Assembly (NCBI RefSeq): GCF_026891095.1
Contig: NZ_JAPTNL010000003.1
Span: 186,001-250,000, forward strand
Direction: 5' to 3'
DNA length: 64,000 nt
Source of the DNA: Roseovarius salincola
GTDB taxonomy: Bacteria > Pseudomonadota > Alphaproteobacteria > Rhodobacterales > Rhodobacteraceae
Shown piece by piece: positions 1-9,008 of this stretch; the stretch's first letter is position 1, and every line of letters starts with the position of its first letter. Position numbers and translations under genes: made by a program. The notes beneath the pieces are model-generated. The model saw nothing but the letters and a program-made list of their open reading frames with translations. It did no database searches and had not been told where the DNA came from.

Positions 1-1024
1 GGTCGGCCAGCTTCACCATCGCGCTGTCGATCTGCATGATCCGCCGGTTGATGCCGTAAAGCTGGTCGATCAGCGCCTCGATCCGGTTGTTGTGCAGGTG
101 CAGCGAGTTCACCAGCTCGACAATCTCCGAGCGCAGCTTCTGATAGGTCGCCTCCTGCTTTTTCGAAAACGAGCCGTCCTCGTTGAGCGTGGCCGAGATA
201 CGGCTATCCTGCATTTCGCTCAGCATCTCGTAATCGTCGGCGATCCGGTCCAGCGTCTCCAGAACCCGCGGCTTCAGCGCGGCCTCCATGGCGGCCAGGC
301 TCATGTTGGCCTGTTCTTCCTCCTCCTCGTCGTCGTCGTCATCCGAGGCGATGGGATTGCCGTCCGCATCCAGTTCGGGCTGGTCGTTCTCTTTCTTTTC
401 CGCCGGCGCAGCGGCGACATTGGCGGCCTCGACCACCGGTTCGGCGCCCTCTTCGTCAAGCTGGTTGCCGAAGGTGGTCTCCAGGTCGATCACATCGCGC
501 AGCAGGATGTCCTCGCCCAGAAGTTCGTCGCGCCAGATGGTGATGGCCTGAAAGGTCAGCGGGCTTTCGCACAGGCCCGCGATCATGGTGTTGCGCCCGG
601 CCTCGATCCGCTTGGCGATGGCGATCTCGCCTTCGCGGCTCAGCAACTCGACGCTGCCCATCTCGCGCAGATACATGCGCACCGGATCGTCGGTGCGGTC
701 CAGCTTCTCGTCCTTGCCCGAGCCGAGCGCCAGTTCGCCCTTCTTGCCGATCTCGGCAACGGCGGTGGTTCTGTGCTCCTCGTCCTCGGCGTCTTCCTCC
801 TCGATGATGTTGATGCCCATCTCGCTGAGCATCGACATCACATCCTCGATCTGCTCGGACGAAACCTGATCGGGCGGCAACACCTTGTTGAGCTGATCGT
901 AGGTAATGAACCCCTTCTCGCGCGCCTCGGCGATCATCTTCTTGACCGCAGTCTGGCTCATATCGAGCGACATCTCGGTGTCCTGCTCGTCCGGCTTTTG
1001 GTCGTCGTTATCCTTGGCGGCCAT
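1..1024 (-). CDS. rpoD: RNA polymerase primary sigma factor RpoD (N-terminal part)
   Basis: Housekeeping sigma factor that brings core RNA polymerase to most promoters. Only the first ~341 codons are in the window; the gene runs off the left edge, so regions 2-4 are not visible. What is seen: a helical N-terminal region 1.1 (about residues 20-75), the region 1.2 motif DDPVRMYLREMG at residues 112-123, and a long acidic insert with a run of Asp/Glu, as in alphaproteobacterial RpoD. The ATG at 1024 follows an AGGAGA ribosome site. dnaG lies 119 bp upstream on the same strand, the usual dnaG-rpoD arrangement. Confidence 0.96.
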   Translation of the reverse strand, partial: MAAKDNDDQKPDEQDTEMSLDMSQTAVKKMIAEAREKGFITYDQLNKVLPPDQVSSEQIEDVMSMLSEMGINIIEEEDAEDEEHRTTAVAEIGKKGELALGSGKDEKLDRTDDPVRMYLREMGSVELLSREGEIAIAKRIEAGRNTMIAGLCESPLTFQAITIWRDELLGEDILLRDVIDLETTFGNQLDEEGAEPVVEAANVAAAPAEKKENDQPELDADGNPIASDDDDDEEEEEQANMSLAAMEAALKPRVLETLDRIADDYEMLSEMQDSRISATLNEDGSFSKKQEATYQKLRSEIVELVNSLHLHNNRIEALIDQLYGINRRIMQIDSAMVKLAD

Positions 1025-1055
1025 GAAGGTCTCCTGAACAATGGGCAGTCCGGGT

Positions 1056-1074
1056 GATTCGTTCAGTACGAATC
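1056..1074 (-). promoter_or_regulatory. Hairpin in the dnaG-rpoD gap
   Basis: A perfect inverted repeat with 7-bp arms, GATTCGT and ACGAATC, around a 5-base loop, lies 32 bp upstream of the rpoD start. There is no following T run toward rpoD, so it is not a classical terminator. It could be an operator or a 5' leader hairpin; its function is inferred only from position. Confidence 0.4.
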
Positions 1075-1143
1075 AATAGCGCGATCTGCTGATTCGCACA
1101 CCCTTTACCCTGTTTTCTTTACCTATTCCTCACCAAACGACAA

Positions 1144-3114
1144 TCAACGCGTCGGTTTGGAAAAGGTGATGCGATCAAGCAGCGCATCCAGGCGCTCACG
1201 CTCGTCGCGACTGATTCGGGCGCCGTTATCGGCTAGGTCGTATTCCGTGTGGTCCTCGCTCTGACTGCGCAAGGTGCGCTGGCGTTGTTCTGCGGCCTGC
1301 CCGAGGCGCCACGTGACGGCCTCGTCGGCCACCCCGGCAAGATCCTCGGCCGCCTCACTTACTTCGGCATCAAGCCCGCGCTCGGCCTCCAGCTTCGCCA
1401 GTTCCTCGGCGATGGTCATGCGCGCCATGTCGGTGTCTCCGGGCCGGCGCACTGCGGGCGCCAGCGCGACATGGGGCAATCCGAGCAGCTTTTCAAGGGC
1501 CTCACCACCGAATGTCTCGTCGATGCGCTTGCGCAAATCCTGCGCCCCTTCGGGCGCGTGCCTCAGGATCAGCGCGCGCAGACGCTCGTGGTCGGGATCA
1601 GTGCAGATCATCGTTTCAAGCGCGCTTTCCACATCGTCGAACACCTCCGGCGTGCAGATCACCGAGGCCAGCACCACCGCCTCGCGCAGGCGATGCGGCG
1701 CGCCATCACCGGCGGCGGCCAGAAGCGAGGAACGCGTGCCCGGTCGCGCGGGCTCCGGGGCCGGCTGCCAGCGCCCGGTGCTGCCGATCCGGCCACCCTG
1801 ACGGCGCGACCCGCCCGGCGCGCGGCGCGGGCTGAACAGCTCCCACCGCAGATCCTTGATCGCCTGTCCGTAATGGCTGCGGATCGACGGATCACGGATC
1901 AGTTTGATCTTCTCGCGCAGCGCCTTGTCCAGTGCGGCGCGCCGCTCGGGGCTGTCGAAATCGCGCCCCTCGGTCTCTCGCCGCCACAAGAGCTGCACCA
2001 TCGGCACTGCCGCGTCCAGCACCTCCCGCAGCGCGCCCGCGCCCTTGGCGCGCAACAGGTCGTCCGGGTCCTGCCCCTCGGGCATCAGCGCGAAACGCAG
2101 CGACTTGCCCGCCTCGATCAGCGGCAGCGCAAGGTCGATGGCGCGATAGGCCGCGCCCAGACCGGCCCGGTCGCCGTCCAGCGCGATGATGGGCTCGTCG
2201 GATATCCGCCACAGCATCTGCAACTGATGCTCGGTGATTGCCGTGCCAAGCGGCGCAACGGCGGCGTCCAACCCCGCCAGCGCCAACGCGATCACGTCCA
2301 TGTAGCCCTCGGCCACGATCAGCGGCTTGCCCTTGCCCGCAGCCTCGCGCGCAGGGCCGTGGTGATAGAGCGTGCGTGACTTGTCAAAAAGCTCGGTGTC
2401 GGGGGAGTTATAGTATTTCGCGTCGTCATTTGGATCCATCGCCCGCCCGCCAAAGGCGATGCAGCGCCCGCGCGGGTCGCGGATCGGGAACATGATGCGG
2501 TTGCGAAAGACGTCATATGGCCGCCCGCCCGGCTTGCGGCTGGGGCGGGCCAGCCCGCACTCCATGATCAACTCGTCGGCAATGCCCTTGCCCTTGAGGT
2601 GATCCCACAGCGCCTGCCAGGCCGCGGGGGCGAAACCCAGCTCGAAACGCGCCTGTGCTGCCTCGTCCAGACCGCGCCCCGCAAGGTATTCGCGCGCGGC
2701 GGCGCCGCCCGCGGTCCTGAGCTGAAGGCCGAAGAACTGCACCGCCGCTTCCATCACCTCAGCCAGCTGACTGCGCCGGTCGGCCTTCTGCTGCGCCTGC
2801 GGGTCGCGCTCGGGGATCTGCATCCCCGCCTCCTGTGCCAGAATGCGCACGGCCTCCATGAAATCGACGTTCTCGGTCTCCTTCACGAAGCTGATCGCGT
2901 CGCCCTTGGCATGGCAGCCAAAGCAGTAATAGAATCCCTTGCGGTCATCGACATGGAAACTGGCGGTCTTTTCCTGATGGAAGGGGCACGGCGCCCACAT
3001 GTCGCCCTTGCCCTGATTGGACTTGCGGTTGTCCCACATGACCTTTCGGCCCGCCACCTGGGCAAGCGAGGTCCGTGTTCGCAATTCATCGAGGAAGCCG
3101 GGCGGTAGACTCAT
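1144..3114 (-). CDS. dnaG: DNA primase DnaG
   Basis: Makes RNA primers for DNA replication. 656 aa with the chosen start MSLPPGFL at 3114; a longer reading to 3276 would overlap the exported-protein gene upstream and adds nothing conserved. The N-terminal zinc-binding domain shows C43, H46, C64 and C67. The TOPRIM catalytic core has EGYMDV at 269-274 and DGDRAG at 313-318. The C-terminal part (about 450-656) is the helicase-binding region and is less conserved. It is followed by rpoD on the same strand. Confidence 0.97.
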   Translation of the reverse strand: MSLPPGFLDELRTRTSLAQVAGRKVMWDNRKSNQGKGDMWAPCPFHQEKTASFHVDDRKGFYYCFGCHAKGDAISFVKETENVDFMEAVRILAQEAGMQIPERDPQAQQKADRRSQLAEVMEAAVQFFGLQLRTAGGAAAREYLAGRGLDEAAQARFELGFAPAAWQALWDHLKGKGIADELIMECGLARPSRKPGGRPYDVFRNRIMFPIRDPRGRCIAFGGRAMDPNDDAKYYNSPDTELFDKSRTLYHHGPAREAAGKGKPLIVAEGYMDVIALALAGLDAAVAPLGTAITEHQLQMLWRISDEPIIALDGDRAGLGAAYRAIDLALPLIEAGKSLRFALMPEGQDPDDLLRAKGAGALREVLDAAVPMVQLLWRRETEGRDFDSPERRAALDKALREKIKLIRDPSIRSHYGQAIKDLRWELFSPRRAPGGSRRQGGRIGSTGRWQPAPEPARPGTRSSLLAAAGDGAPHRLREAVVLASVICTPEVFDDVESALETMICTDPDHERLRALILRHAPEGAQDLRKRIDETFGGEALEKLLGLPHVALAPAVRRPGDTDMARMTIAEELAKLEAERGLDAEVSEAAEDLAGVADEAVTWRLGQAAEQRQRTLRSQSEDHTEYDLADNGARISRDERERLDALLDRITFSKPTR

Positions 3115-3172
3115 GCTTGGGAATATGGGCGATCCTTGGCGCGTGGGCAAGATCACCCGAGGCGCTGTCGCA

Positions 3173-3493
3173 CTAGCCGCTGTAATCCAGACATTGTTTC
3201 TCGAAGGCGGCTTGCAGTCCGGGGGAAAGCTGCTCTTCGGGCAGCGTGTAGATCCAGTCGACAAGTGGCGGTACACCGGGCGCGTATTTCGCCGCCACGG
3301 CCCCTTCTCCGCTGGTCAGCCCGCGCTTGGCCTGACTGGCATTCTGGCCAAGCTGGCGGGCGGTCACGCTGCGCTCAACGACATCAGCCAGCGCGGCGCA
3401 GCGGTCGGCCTTTTCGGCCTCGGTCTCTGTCTGGGCGAGGGCGGCGCCGCCCGTCAGGGCAAGCCCGCAGCACAGGGTCACAAATCGCAACAT
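3173..3493 (-). CDS. Small exported protein, unknown function
   Basis: 106 aa. A clear signal peptide (short basic start, hydrophobic core, cleavage after ALA at about residue 20) precedes a small, mostly helical mature domain with two cysteines (about residues 32 and 101) that could form a disulfide. The ATG at 3493 has a strong AAGGGGGA ribosome site. It lies 58 bp upstream of dnaG on the same strand, but nothing ties it to replication. No family recognised; likely periplasmic. Confidence 0.7.
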   Translation of the reverse strand: MLRFVTLCCGLALTGGAALAQTETEAEKADRCAALADVVERSVTARQLGQNASQAKRGLTSGEGAVAAKYAPGVPPLVDWIYTLPEEQLSPGLQAAFEKQCLDYSG

Positions 3494-3588
3494 GAATCCC
3501 CCTTTTCCGGTGATCTTACGCCAACCTGTCAGGCCCCGGCACGAATGGCAACGGACCGGGGCCGGTTCTCAGGTTTCCAGATACGCGC

Positions 3589-5019
3589 TCAAAGCCCGAG
3601 CGCGCGATAACTGGAGGCGACCTTGTCGATCGATACGAGGTAAGCCGCGGTGCGCAGGTCGGTCACGTCATCGCGCCCGTGCCAGACCTCACGCATGGAC
3701 TGGTAGGCCGTGCGCATCGTATCATCCAGACCCGAGCGCACCAGTTCCAGCTCGCCCGCCCCGCGCAGATATTGCTGCTTGAAATTGGGCGAGATGACCC
3801 AGGCATCGCCCAGATGCTTGTCCAGCCGCTCCAGTTCGTCCACGATCAGCTGGTGGCGCGCCTCTTCCTGACGGCGGCCCATGCGGCCAAAGCGGATATG
3901 GCTCAGGTTCTTGACCCACTCGAAATAGGACACCGTGACACCGCCTGCGTTGGCATACATGTCGGGGATGATCACCGTGCCCTTGCGGCGCAGGATGTCA
4001 TCGGCTCCCGCCGTCACCGGGCCGTTCGCCGCCTCGATGATCAGCGCCGCCTTGATGCGGTCGGCGTTGTTCATGTTGATCACGCCCTCCAGCGCCGCCG
4101 GGATCAGGATGTCGCACTCCTCCTCCAGCACCGCGCCGCCCTCGGCGCTGTGGGTCGCGTCGGGATAACCGGACACGCCGCCATGCTTCATGATCCAGGC
4201 GCGCACGGCCTCAACGTCAAGGCCGTTCTCGCTGAACAGGGCACCGTCATGCTCGATGATGCCGGTGATGATCGCGCCATCCTCTTCGCTCAGGAACTTG
4301 GCGGCGTGATAGCCCACATTGCCAAGGCCCTGCACGATCACGCGCTTGCCATCCAGCGTGCCGGTCATTTTCGCGGCCTGCTTGTCATCGGGGTGGCGGA
4401 AAAATTCGCGCAGCGCATATTGCACGCCGCGCCCCGTCGCCTCGACGCGCCCGGCGATGCCCCCGGCATTGAGCGGCTTGCCCGTCACGCAGGCGCGCGC
4501 ATTTATGTCGGTGGTGTTCATCCGCCGGTACTGGTCGGCGATCCAAGCCATCTCGCGCTCGCCGGTGCCCATGTCGGGCGCGGGCACGTTCTGGCTGGGG
4601 TGGATCAGGTCGCGCTTGGCCAGTTCATAGGCGAAGCGGCGGGTGATCCGTTCCAACTCGTGTTCGTCCCATTCGCGCGGATCAACGCAAAGGCCACCCT
4701 TCGAGCCGCCGAACGGCGCCTCGACGAGCGCGCATTTATAGGTCATCAGCGCCGCCAGCGCCTCGACCTCGTCCTGGTTGACGGCCATGGAGTAGCGGAT
4801 ACCGCCCTTCACAGGCTCCATATGTTCGGAATGGACGCTGCGATAACCCACGAATGTATGGATCTTGTCCCGCAGCCGCACACCAAAGCGCACCGTGTAG
4901 GTCGCGTTGCACACGCGGATCTTCTCCTCCAGCCCCGGTGGCAGATCCATGAGGGCGACGGCCCGGTTGAACATGAGATCCACACTTTCGCGGAACGTCG
5001 GTTCTGTGATTTCTTTCAT
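3589..5019 (-). CDS. gdhA: Glu/Leu/Phe/Val dehydrogenase (glutamate dehydrogenase)
   Basis: 476-aa oxidoreductase that interconverts glutamate and 2-oxoglutarate plus ammonia using NAD(P). The N-terminal substrate domain carries PVKGGIRY and APFGGSKGG, with the lysines that bind and activate substrate; the C-terminal Rossmann domain has GLGNVGYHAAKFL; NAGGVTVSYFEW follows, as is usual for the family. The start MKEITEP at 5019 follows GGGAGA. It stands alone and is divergent from the Tad operon across a 338-bp gap. Whether it prefers NAD or NADP cannot be read with certainty. Confidence 0.93.
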   Translation of the reverse strand: MKEITEPTFRESVDLMFNRAVALMDLPPGLEEKIRVCNATYTVRFGVRLRDKIHTFVGYRSVHSEHMEPVKGGIRYSMAVNQDEVEALAALMTYKCALVEAPFGGSKGGLCVDPREWDEHELERITRRFAYELAKRDLIHPSQNVPAPDMGTGEREMAWIADQYRRMNTTDINARACVTGKPLNAGGIAGRVEATGRGVQYALREFFRHPDDKQAAKMTGTLDGKRVIVQGLGNVGYHAAKFLSEEDGAIITGIIEHDGALFSENGLDVEAVRAWIMKHGGVSGYPDATHSAEGGAVLEEECDILIPAALEGVINMNNADRIKAALIIEAANGPVTAGADDILRRKGTVIIPDMYANAGGVTVSYFEWVKNLSHIRFGRMGRRQEEARHQLIVDELERLDKHLGDAWVISPNFKQQYLRGAGELELVRSGLDDTMRTAYQSMREVWHGRDDVTDLRTAAYLVSIDKVASSYRALGL

Positions 5020-5357
5020 CGCGCGTCTCCCTTGTCACACCAGCACAATTGCGGCACTCCCCCAACTACGCCCTCAGGCTTTAAGCATCGTGAATGCCTG
5101 CGACAATTTTGTCCACCCGTGGCATGCGGAGGGACTCGCGGTCAGGGCGTCGGTGCTTTCGCCGGGCGATTGCCGCCACGCCGGAAACAACTGCGCAGAA
5201 CACAGAGAAACCGTTTCGAAACACCACCTTATTGCCGCCTGAACCACCTTGTGGCGTCCTAATTTAGCCATAAAAGTCGTGAAGAACTTACCCTTTGACC
5301 ATTCCGGGACCGGGACCGTCCTCACACAGACGATACGTCGAATTTGCGAGGTGATGT
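5020..5357. other. 338-bp divergent intergenic region with repeats
   Basis: Lies between gdhA (minus) and the Tad-like operon (plus), so it must hold both promoters. It contains a GAAAC-C-GTTTC-GAAAC array (5207-5222) and two direct copies of ACCACCTT spaced exactly 20 bp apart (5223-5230 and 5243-5250). An open frame on the minus strand (5074-5325) has no family features or convincing start and is not called. The ribosome site GCGAGGTG for the Tad-like gene is at 5346-5353. Confidence 0.5.
5207..5222. promoter_or_regulatory. Overlapping GAAAC/GTTTC palindromes
   Basis: GAAAC at 5207-5211, GTTTC at 5213-5217 and GAAAC at 5218-5222 make two overlapping inverted repeats: one odd-spaced, one perfect 10-bp palindrome GTTTCGAAAC. 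Sites of this form are typical protein-binding sequences. It lies 136 bp before the Tad-like gene and 188 bp before gdhA. The bound regulator is unknown. Confidence 0.3.
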
Positions 5358-7220
5358 ATGATTGGCTTTAAGAAGACGCGGGGCGTCCGTCATTGTTTGA
5401 CGTCGGGCAAGCCGCGAATTTCCAAGATAGAATTGATGTGCGCGCTTTGGCGCTTCCGCAAGGACGAGGACGGGGCCGTCGTCGCCCTTGCGATCATTAT
5501 TTTCGTCATCATGCTGGTGTCCGCCGGGCTCGGGATCGACACGATGCGCCACGAGATGTCGCGCACCCATATCCAGTCGACGCTCGACAGCGCCGTGCTC
5601 GCGGGGGCCGGTGCCCCCGTCGGTGCCAGCGACGCAGAGATCAAGGCAATCGTCGAAAATTACTTCGAAGCCGCCGGTCTGCAACAATATCTGCATCCCA
5701 TCGACCCCGATAAGGATATCGACGCCGGGCTCAACAGCAAGCGCGTCACGGCCTCGGCGTCGATGAAGATGGATACGCTCCTGATGAGGCTGTCCGGCAT
5801 CGACACCCTGGACGCCGCCGCATCCTCAACCGCCGCGATCGCATCCCCCAAGATGGAAATCGTTCTGGCGCTCGACGTGTCCGGCTCGATGGCCGGCACC
5901 CGCATGACCAAGATGAAGGAAGCGGCCAAGGAATTCGTCGACGACGTGCTCAGCAAGTCGGATGACGGGACCACCACCATCTCGATCGTGCCCTACAGCT
6001 GGAACGTGACCCCCTCGGACGAGATGTTTGAGGCGCTGTCGGTCGATGAACGGCATCAGTATTCGACCTGCCTCGACTTCACCGACGACGAATTCACCTA
6101 CGCGGCGATCGACCCGAACATCTCCTATGCGCAGACGATCTACACGTCGCTATACGGCGACTTCGGCGAGGTCGGCTCCGGCAATGTCGAATACGGCTCC
6201 ACGAGCGCCTATAACCGCACCTGCTTTACCGACGACTATTTCCGCATCCTGCCTTATGCCACGACCTACAGCGCGCTTGAGACCAAGCTCGATTCGCTCA
6301 AGGCTGCTGGCAGTACTTCGGCCGATATGGGAATGAAATGGGCATCCGCCATGCTCGATCCGGCCTTCCGCCCGGTCGTGACCAGCCTTCAGGCCAACAA
6401 CGTCGTCAATCCCGACATCACGGACCTGCCCGCGCTTTACACGACCGGCCAGGTGCTCAAGATCATCATCCTGATGGGTGACGGCGCGAATGACTGGTCC
6501 TATCACCTGTCGGATCCAAACAACTTGATCGACCCGAACGTGCCCGTAAGCCATTCGATACCCGATTATCGCGGCCCGGACTCCAATGTCTACGAGGTCA
6601 CCTATGAAGCGGAAGAGTTCGAGCAGGCAAAGCTGGTGAACTCGAGCGGCAGCGTCATCGACTACTCCAACAACCAATCCAATTGTGGCAATGACGTTTA
6701 CGAGGGCTTCTGGATCTGGAGAACGTATGTCGGCACATGGGAATGTGATTACACGACCGAGGAGCGCGAGGGCCACTACATCTACACGCCCAACAAATAT
6801 CGCGACTACTACGATCCGGCCCGGAACCAGTATTTCCACAGCCGCAACGACGCGTTCCCCAACCTGATCGACGAAACCCGCCTGAGCTGGGAGCAGGCCT
6901 GGGGCCTGATGTCGCCGGATTATTACAGCTATGTCAGCGGCGACGGCATTCCCGACGCTCAATTCTCCAGCTCCGGCTCGGCCAGCATCAGCCGCGCCGA
7001 CAAGAACGACCGCATGGACGATATCTGCGGTGCGGCCGACAATGCGGGGATCGTCGTTTTCACCATCGCCTATGACATGGGTGACCAGGTCAGCGCCGCG
7101 GACAAGCTGGCGGCCTGCGCGTCAAGCGACGGCAATCATTACGACGCGACCACGGTGAACATCAAACAGGCATTCGGCGCCATCGCCGCAAACGTCCAGA
7201 AATTGAGATTAACCCAGTGA
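5358..7220 (+). CDS. TadG-like pilus assembly protein with von Willebrand A domain
   Basis: 620 aa. After a basic N-terminus there is one membrane segment (about residues 40-60) in a prepilin-like setting, then a small helical region and a von Willebrand A domain with the metal-site motif DVSGS at 173-177. The rest is a long, aromatic- and Asn/Asp-rich extracytoplasmic domain. Such proteins accompany Tad/Flp pili and are thought to sit in the periplasm or at the cell surface. The start codon at 5358 is preceded by GAGGTG. The stop overlaps the next gene in GTGA, so the three Tad-like genes form one operon. No tadA/B/C/D or flp genes are in the window, so this is a detached minor-component locus. 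Confidence 0.85.
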   Translation: MIGFKKTRGVRHCLTSGKPRISKIELMCALWRFRKDEDGAVVALAIIIFVIMLVSAGLGIDTMRHEMSRTHIQSTLDSAVLAGAGAPVGASDAEIKAIVENYFEAAGLQQYLHPIDPDKDIDAGLNSKRVTASASMKMDTLLMRLSGIDTLDAAASSTAAIASPKMEIVLALDVSGSMAGTRMTKMKEAAKEFVDDVLSKSDDGTTTISIVPYSWNVTPSDEMFEALSVDERHQYSTCLDFTDDEFTYAAIDPNISYAQTIYTSLYGDFGEVGSGNVEYGSTSAYNRTCFTDDYFRILPYATTYSALETKLDSLKAAGSTSADMGMKWASAMLDPAFRPVVTSLQANNVVNPDITDLPALYTTGQVLKIIILMGDGANDWSYHLSDPNNLIDPNVPVSHSIPDYRGPDSNVYEVTYEAEEFEQAKLVNSSGSVIDYSNNQSNCGNDVYEGFWIWRTYVGTWECDYTTEEREGHYIYTPNKYRDYYDPARNQYFHSRNDAFPNLIDETRLSWEQAWGLMSPDYYSYVSGDGIPDAQFSSSGSASISRADKNDRMDDICGAADNAGIVVFTIAYDMGDQVSAADKLAACASSDGNHYDATTVNIKQAFGAIAANVQKLRLTQ

Positions 7221-7750
7221 CCCGGTATCTCGCAAACAGGCTCTCGCGCTTCGGGCGCGATGACAGGGGCAACGCCACGGTGGAGTTCGTCATCATCTTC
7301 CCGGTCTTCATGATGCTCCTGCTGTTCTCGATCGAACTCAGCGTCATCACGCTGCGCCATGCCATGCTGGAACGCGGCCTCGACCTCACCGTGCGCCAGA
7401 TCCGGCTGGGCTATGCCACGCCGCCTAACCACCCGACGATCAAGGGCATGGTCTGCGACTTCTCAAAGCTGGGCGGCAACTGCAACGATAACCTGCGCCT
7501 GGAAATGAAGCCCGTGGACATCCGCGCCTATACCGGGCTCGATCAAACCGCCGACTGCACCGACGCCGCCGAGCCCACCAAGCCGGTGCGCCAGTTCGCG
7601 CCGGGCCAGCGCAACCAGCTCATGCTGCTGCGCGCCTGCCTGAAATACGATCCGATGATGCCCCGGGCCGCACTTGGCAGCGTCCTGAAAAAGGACAGCA
7701 GCGGGCAGGCTGCGGTCGTCTCCATGTCCGCCTTCGTGCAGGAGCCCTGA
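7217..7750 (+). CDS. TadE-like pseudopilin (first of two)
   Basis: 177 aa, starting with GTG inside the GTGA overlap with the upstream gene. The N-terminus has the TadE pattern: basic residues, then GNATVEFVIIFPVFMMLLL with the conserved Glu followed by a hydrophobic helix (about residues 19-42). The mature part has several cysteines that may form disulfides. TadE proteins are pseudopilins processed by the Tad prepilin peptidase and needed for pilus assembly. Five bases separate it from the second TadE-like gene. Confidence 0.85.
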   Translation: MTRYLANRLSRFGRDDRGNATVEFVIIFPVFMMLLLFSIELSVITLRHAMLERGLDLTVRQIRLGYATPPNHPTIKGMVCDFSKLGGNCNDNLRLEMKPVDIRAYTGLDQTADCTDAAEPTKPVRQFAPGQRNQLMLLRACLKYDPMMPRAALGSVLKKDSSGQAAVVSMSAFVQEP

Positions 7751-7755
7751 ATCCG

Positions 7756-8319
7756 ATGCTGATCGCCAGGATGAAATCCTTTCTCGCCCGCTTTCGCGAC
7801 TGTGCCAGCGGCACCGTGACCGTCGAGACGGTCGTCATCGTCCCGATCCTGTTCTGGACGTTGTCGGCGACCTTCGAATTCTTCGAGATGTATCGCTATA
7901 AAAGCGTGCGCGAAAAGGCGAGCTATACCATCGTCGACATGATCTCGCGCGAACAGACCAGCGTCTCCGCCAGCTATATCGACAACACCAAGACGCTGTT
8001 CGACGATTTCACCAATGACTTCGGCGAAAACCAGATGCGCGTCTCGATCATCACCTACAATTCCGAAGATGACGAATATGCGATCGTCTGGTCCGAAGTG
8101 CGCGGCGACGGCCCGCTTGACGAACTGACCGACGCCAGCGTCAAGACCCGCCACGACATCCTGCCCATCATGGGCAATGGCGAACACCTGATCCAGATCG
8201 AATCCTATTCGGAATACGAAGCCCATCTCAGCGTCGGATTCAGCGATTCCATCCCGATGCAGACCCGCGTCTTCACCAGCCCGCGCTTTGCCGAACAGGT
8301 CAAGTGCCCCGATTGCTGA
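7756..8319 (+). CDS. TadE-like pseudopilin (second of two)
   Basis: 187 aa. Similar layout to the gene before it: an N-terminal GTVTVETVVIVPILFW segment with the TadE-type Glu, then a soluble domain ending in a CPDC-type pair near the C-terminus. The two TadE-like proteins share only the N-terminal pattern, so they are probably distinct components rather than a recent duplication. Last gene of the three-gene operon; the next gene is convergent. Confidence 0.83.
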   Translation: MLIARMKSFLARFRDCASGTVTVETVVIVPILFWTLSATFEFFEMYRYKSVREKASYTIVDMISREQTSVSASYIDNTKTLFDDFTNDFGENQMRVSIITYNSEDDEYAIVWSEVRGDGPLDELTDASVKTRHDILPIMGNGEHLIQIESYSEYEAHLSVGFSDSIPMQTRVFTSPRFAEQVKCPDC

Positions 8320-8346
8320 CCGCCGGTCGCCGCCCCTGCGGCCGCA

Positions 8347-8829
8347 TCAGCGCGCGTTCTGCTGCATCAGCTCGGCCAGGATCTCAGCCATGGCGCGCGA
8401 TTGCGCGCCCGGTGTCACCCCCCCGACCCCGATACGGCGCGCCATGCGCCACCACAGGCCCGGCTCCCAGCGGCGCACGCCGCTGGTGCCTTCCTTCAGG
8501 CGCAGGGTAAAACCGTTCGACGGCTTGAAGGCGAACACCCCGCGTTCCAGCGCCTCGATATCGCCGACGCGTGCCAGAACCTCGCCGGTGCTGCTCCGCA
8601 GCGCCTCACGCGTCAGTTCCAGATGCGCCACAGTGGCCTGACGCATCCGGTTGCTCAGCCACAGCGCCGCCATCCCCAGGACCAACAGGAACGCCGTCCA
8701 CCCGAAATGGCCCGGCGGCTCGAACAGGGCGACATAGACCGCGATCGCGCCCAGGGTCAGAACCGTCCCGACCCCCAGCACCCGCCGTCCGGGTGATGCC
8801 TTGAGCACCATCAATACCTCGTCCGCCAT
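8347..8829 (-). CDS. Two-helix membrane protein, unknown function
   Basis: 160 aa with the start MADEVLMV at 8829, chosen because GGGAGGTGG lies just upstream; a longer frame to 8979 would run into the pirin promoter. Two hydrophobic segments (about residues 17-33 and 41-57) are followed by a cytosolic domain that reads like a small PH-like or bPH_2-type beta domain. No catalytic motif seen. Divergent from pirin. Confidence 0.7.
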   Translation of the reverse strand: MADEVLMVLKASPGRRVLGVGTVLTLGAIAVYVALFEPPGHFGWTAFLLVLGMAALWLSNRMRQATVAHLELTREALRSSTGEVLARVGDIEALERGVFAFKPSNGFTLRLKEGTSGVRRWEPGLWWRMARRIGVGGVTPGAQSRAMAEILAELMQQNAR

Positions 8830-9008
8830 CGCCACCTCCCGTTTCGCAGAAGAGGGCTTAACGCGAATGCGCCCCGGATGCGAGAGCCATTCGCGCGGCG
8901 CAACCGGCCTGCGACCTCGCGCACAGGCCCGGTTCGCACCCACACAAGCGCACCCATTGCACCCCGCGCCCGATGCCATACGTCTCGGACGGCAGAAGGA
9001 GACACGCC

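Noticed and set aside
5074..5325. An 83-codon frame on the minus strand in the gdhA-Tad gap
   Set aside because: No ribosome site, atypical composition, and it overlaps the promoter region and repeats.
5358..8319. A complete Tad pilus locus
   Set aside because: Only TadG-like and TadE-like genes are present; flp, tadV, rcpA/C and tadA-D are missing from the window.
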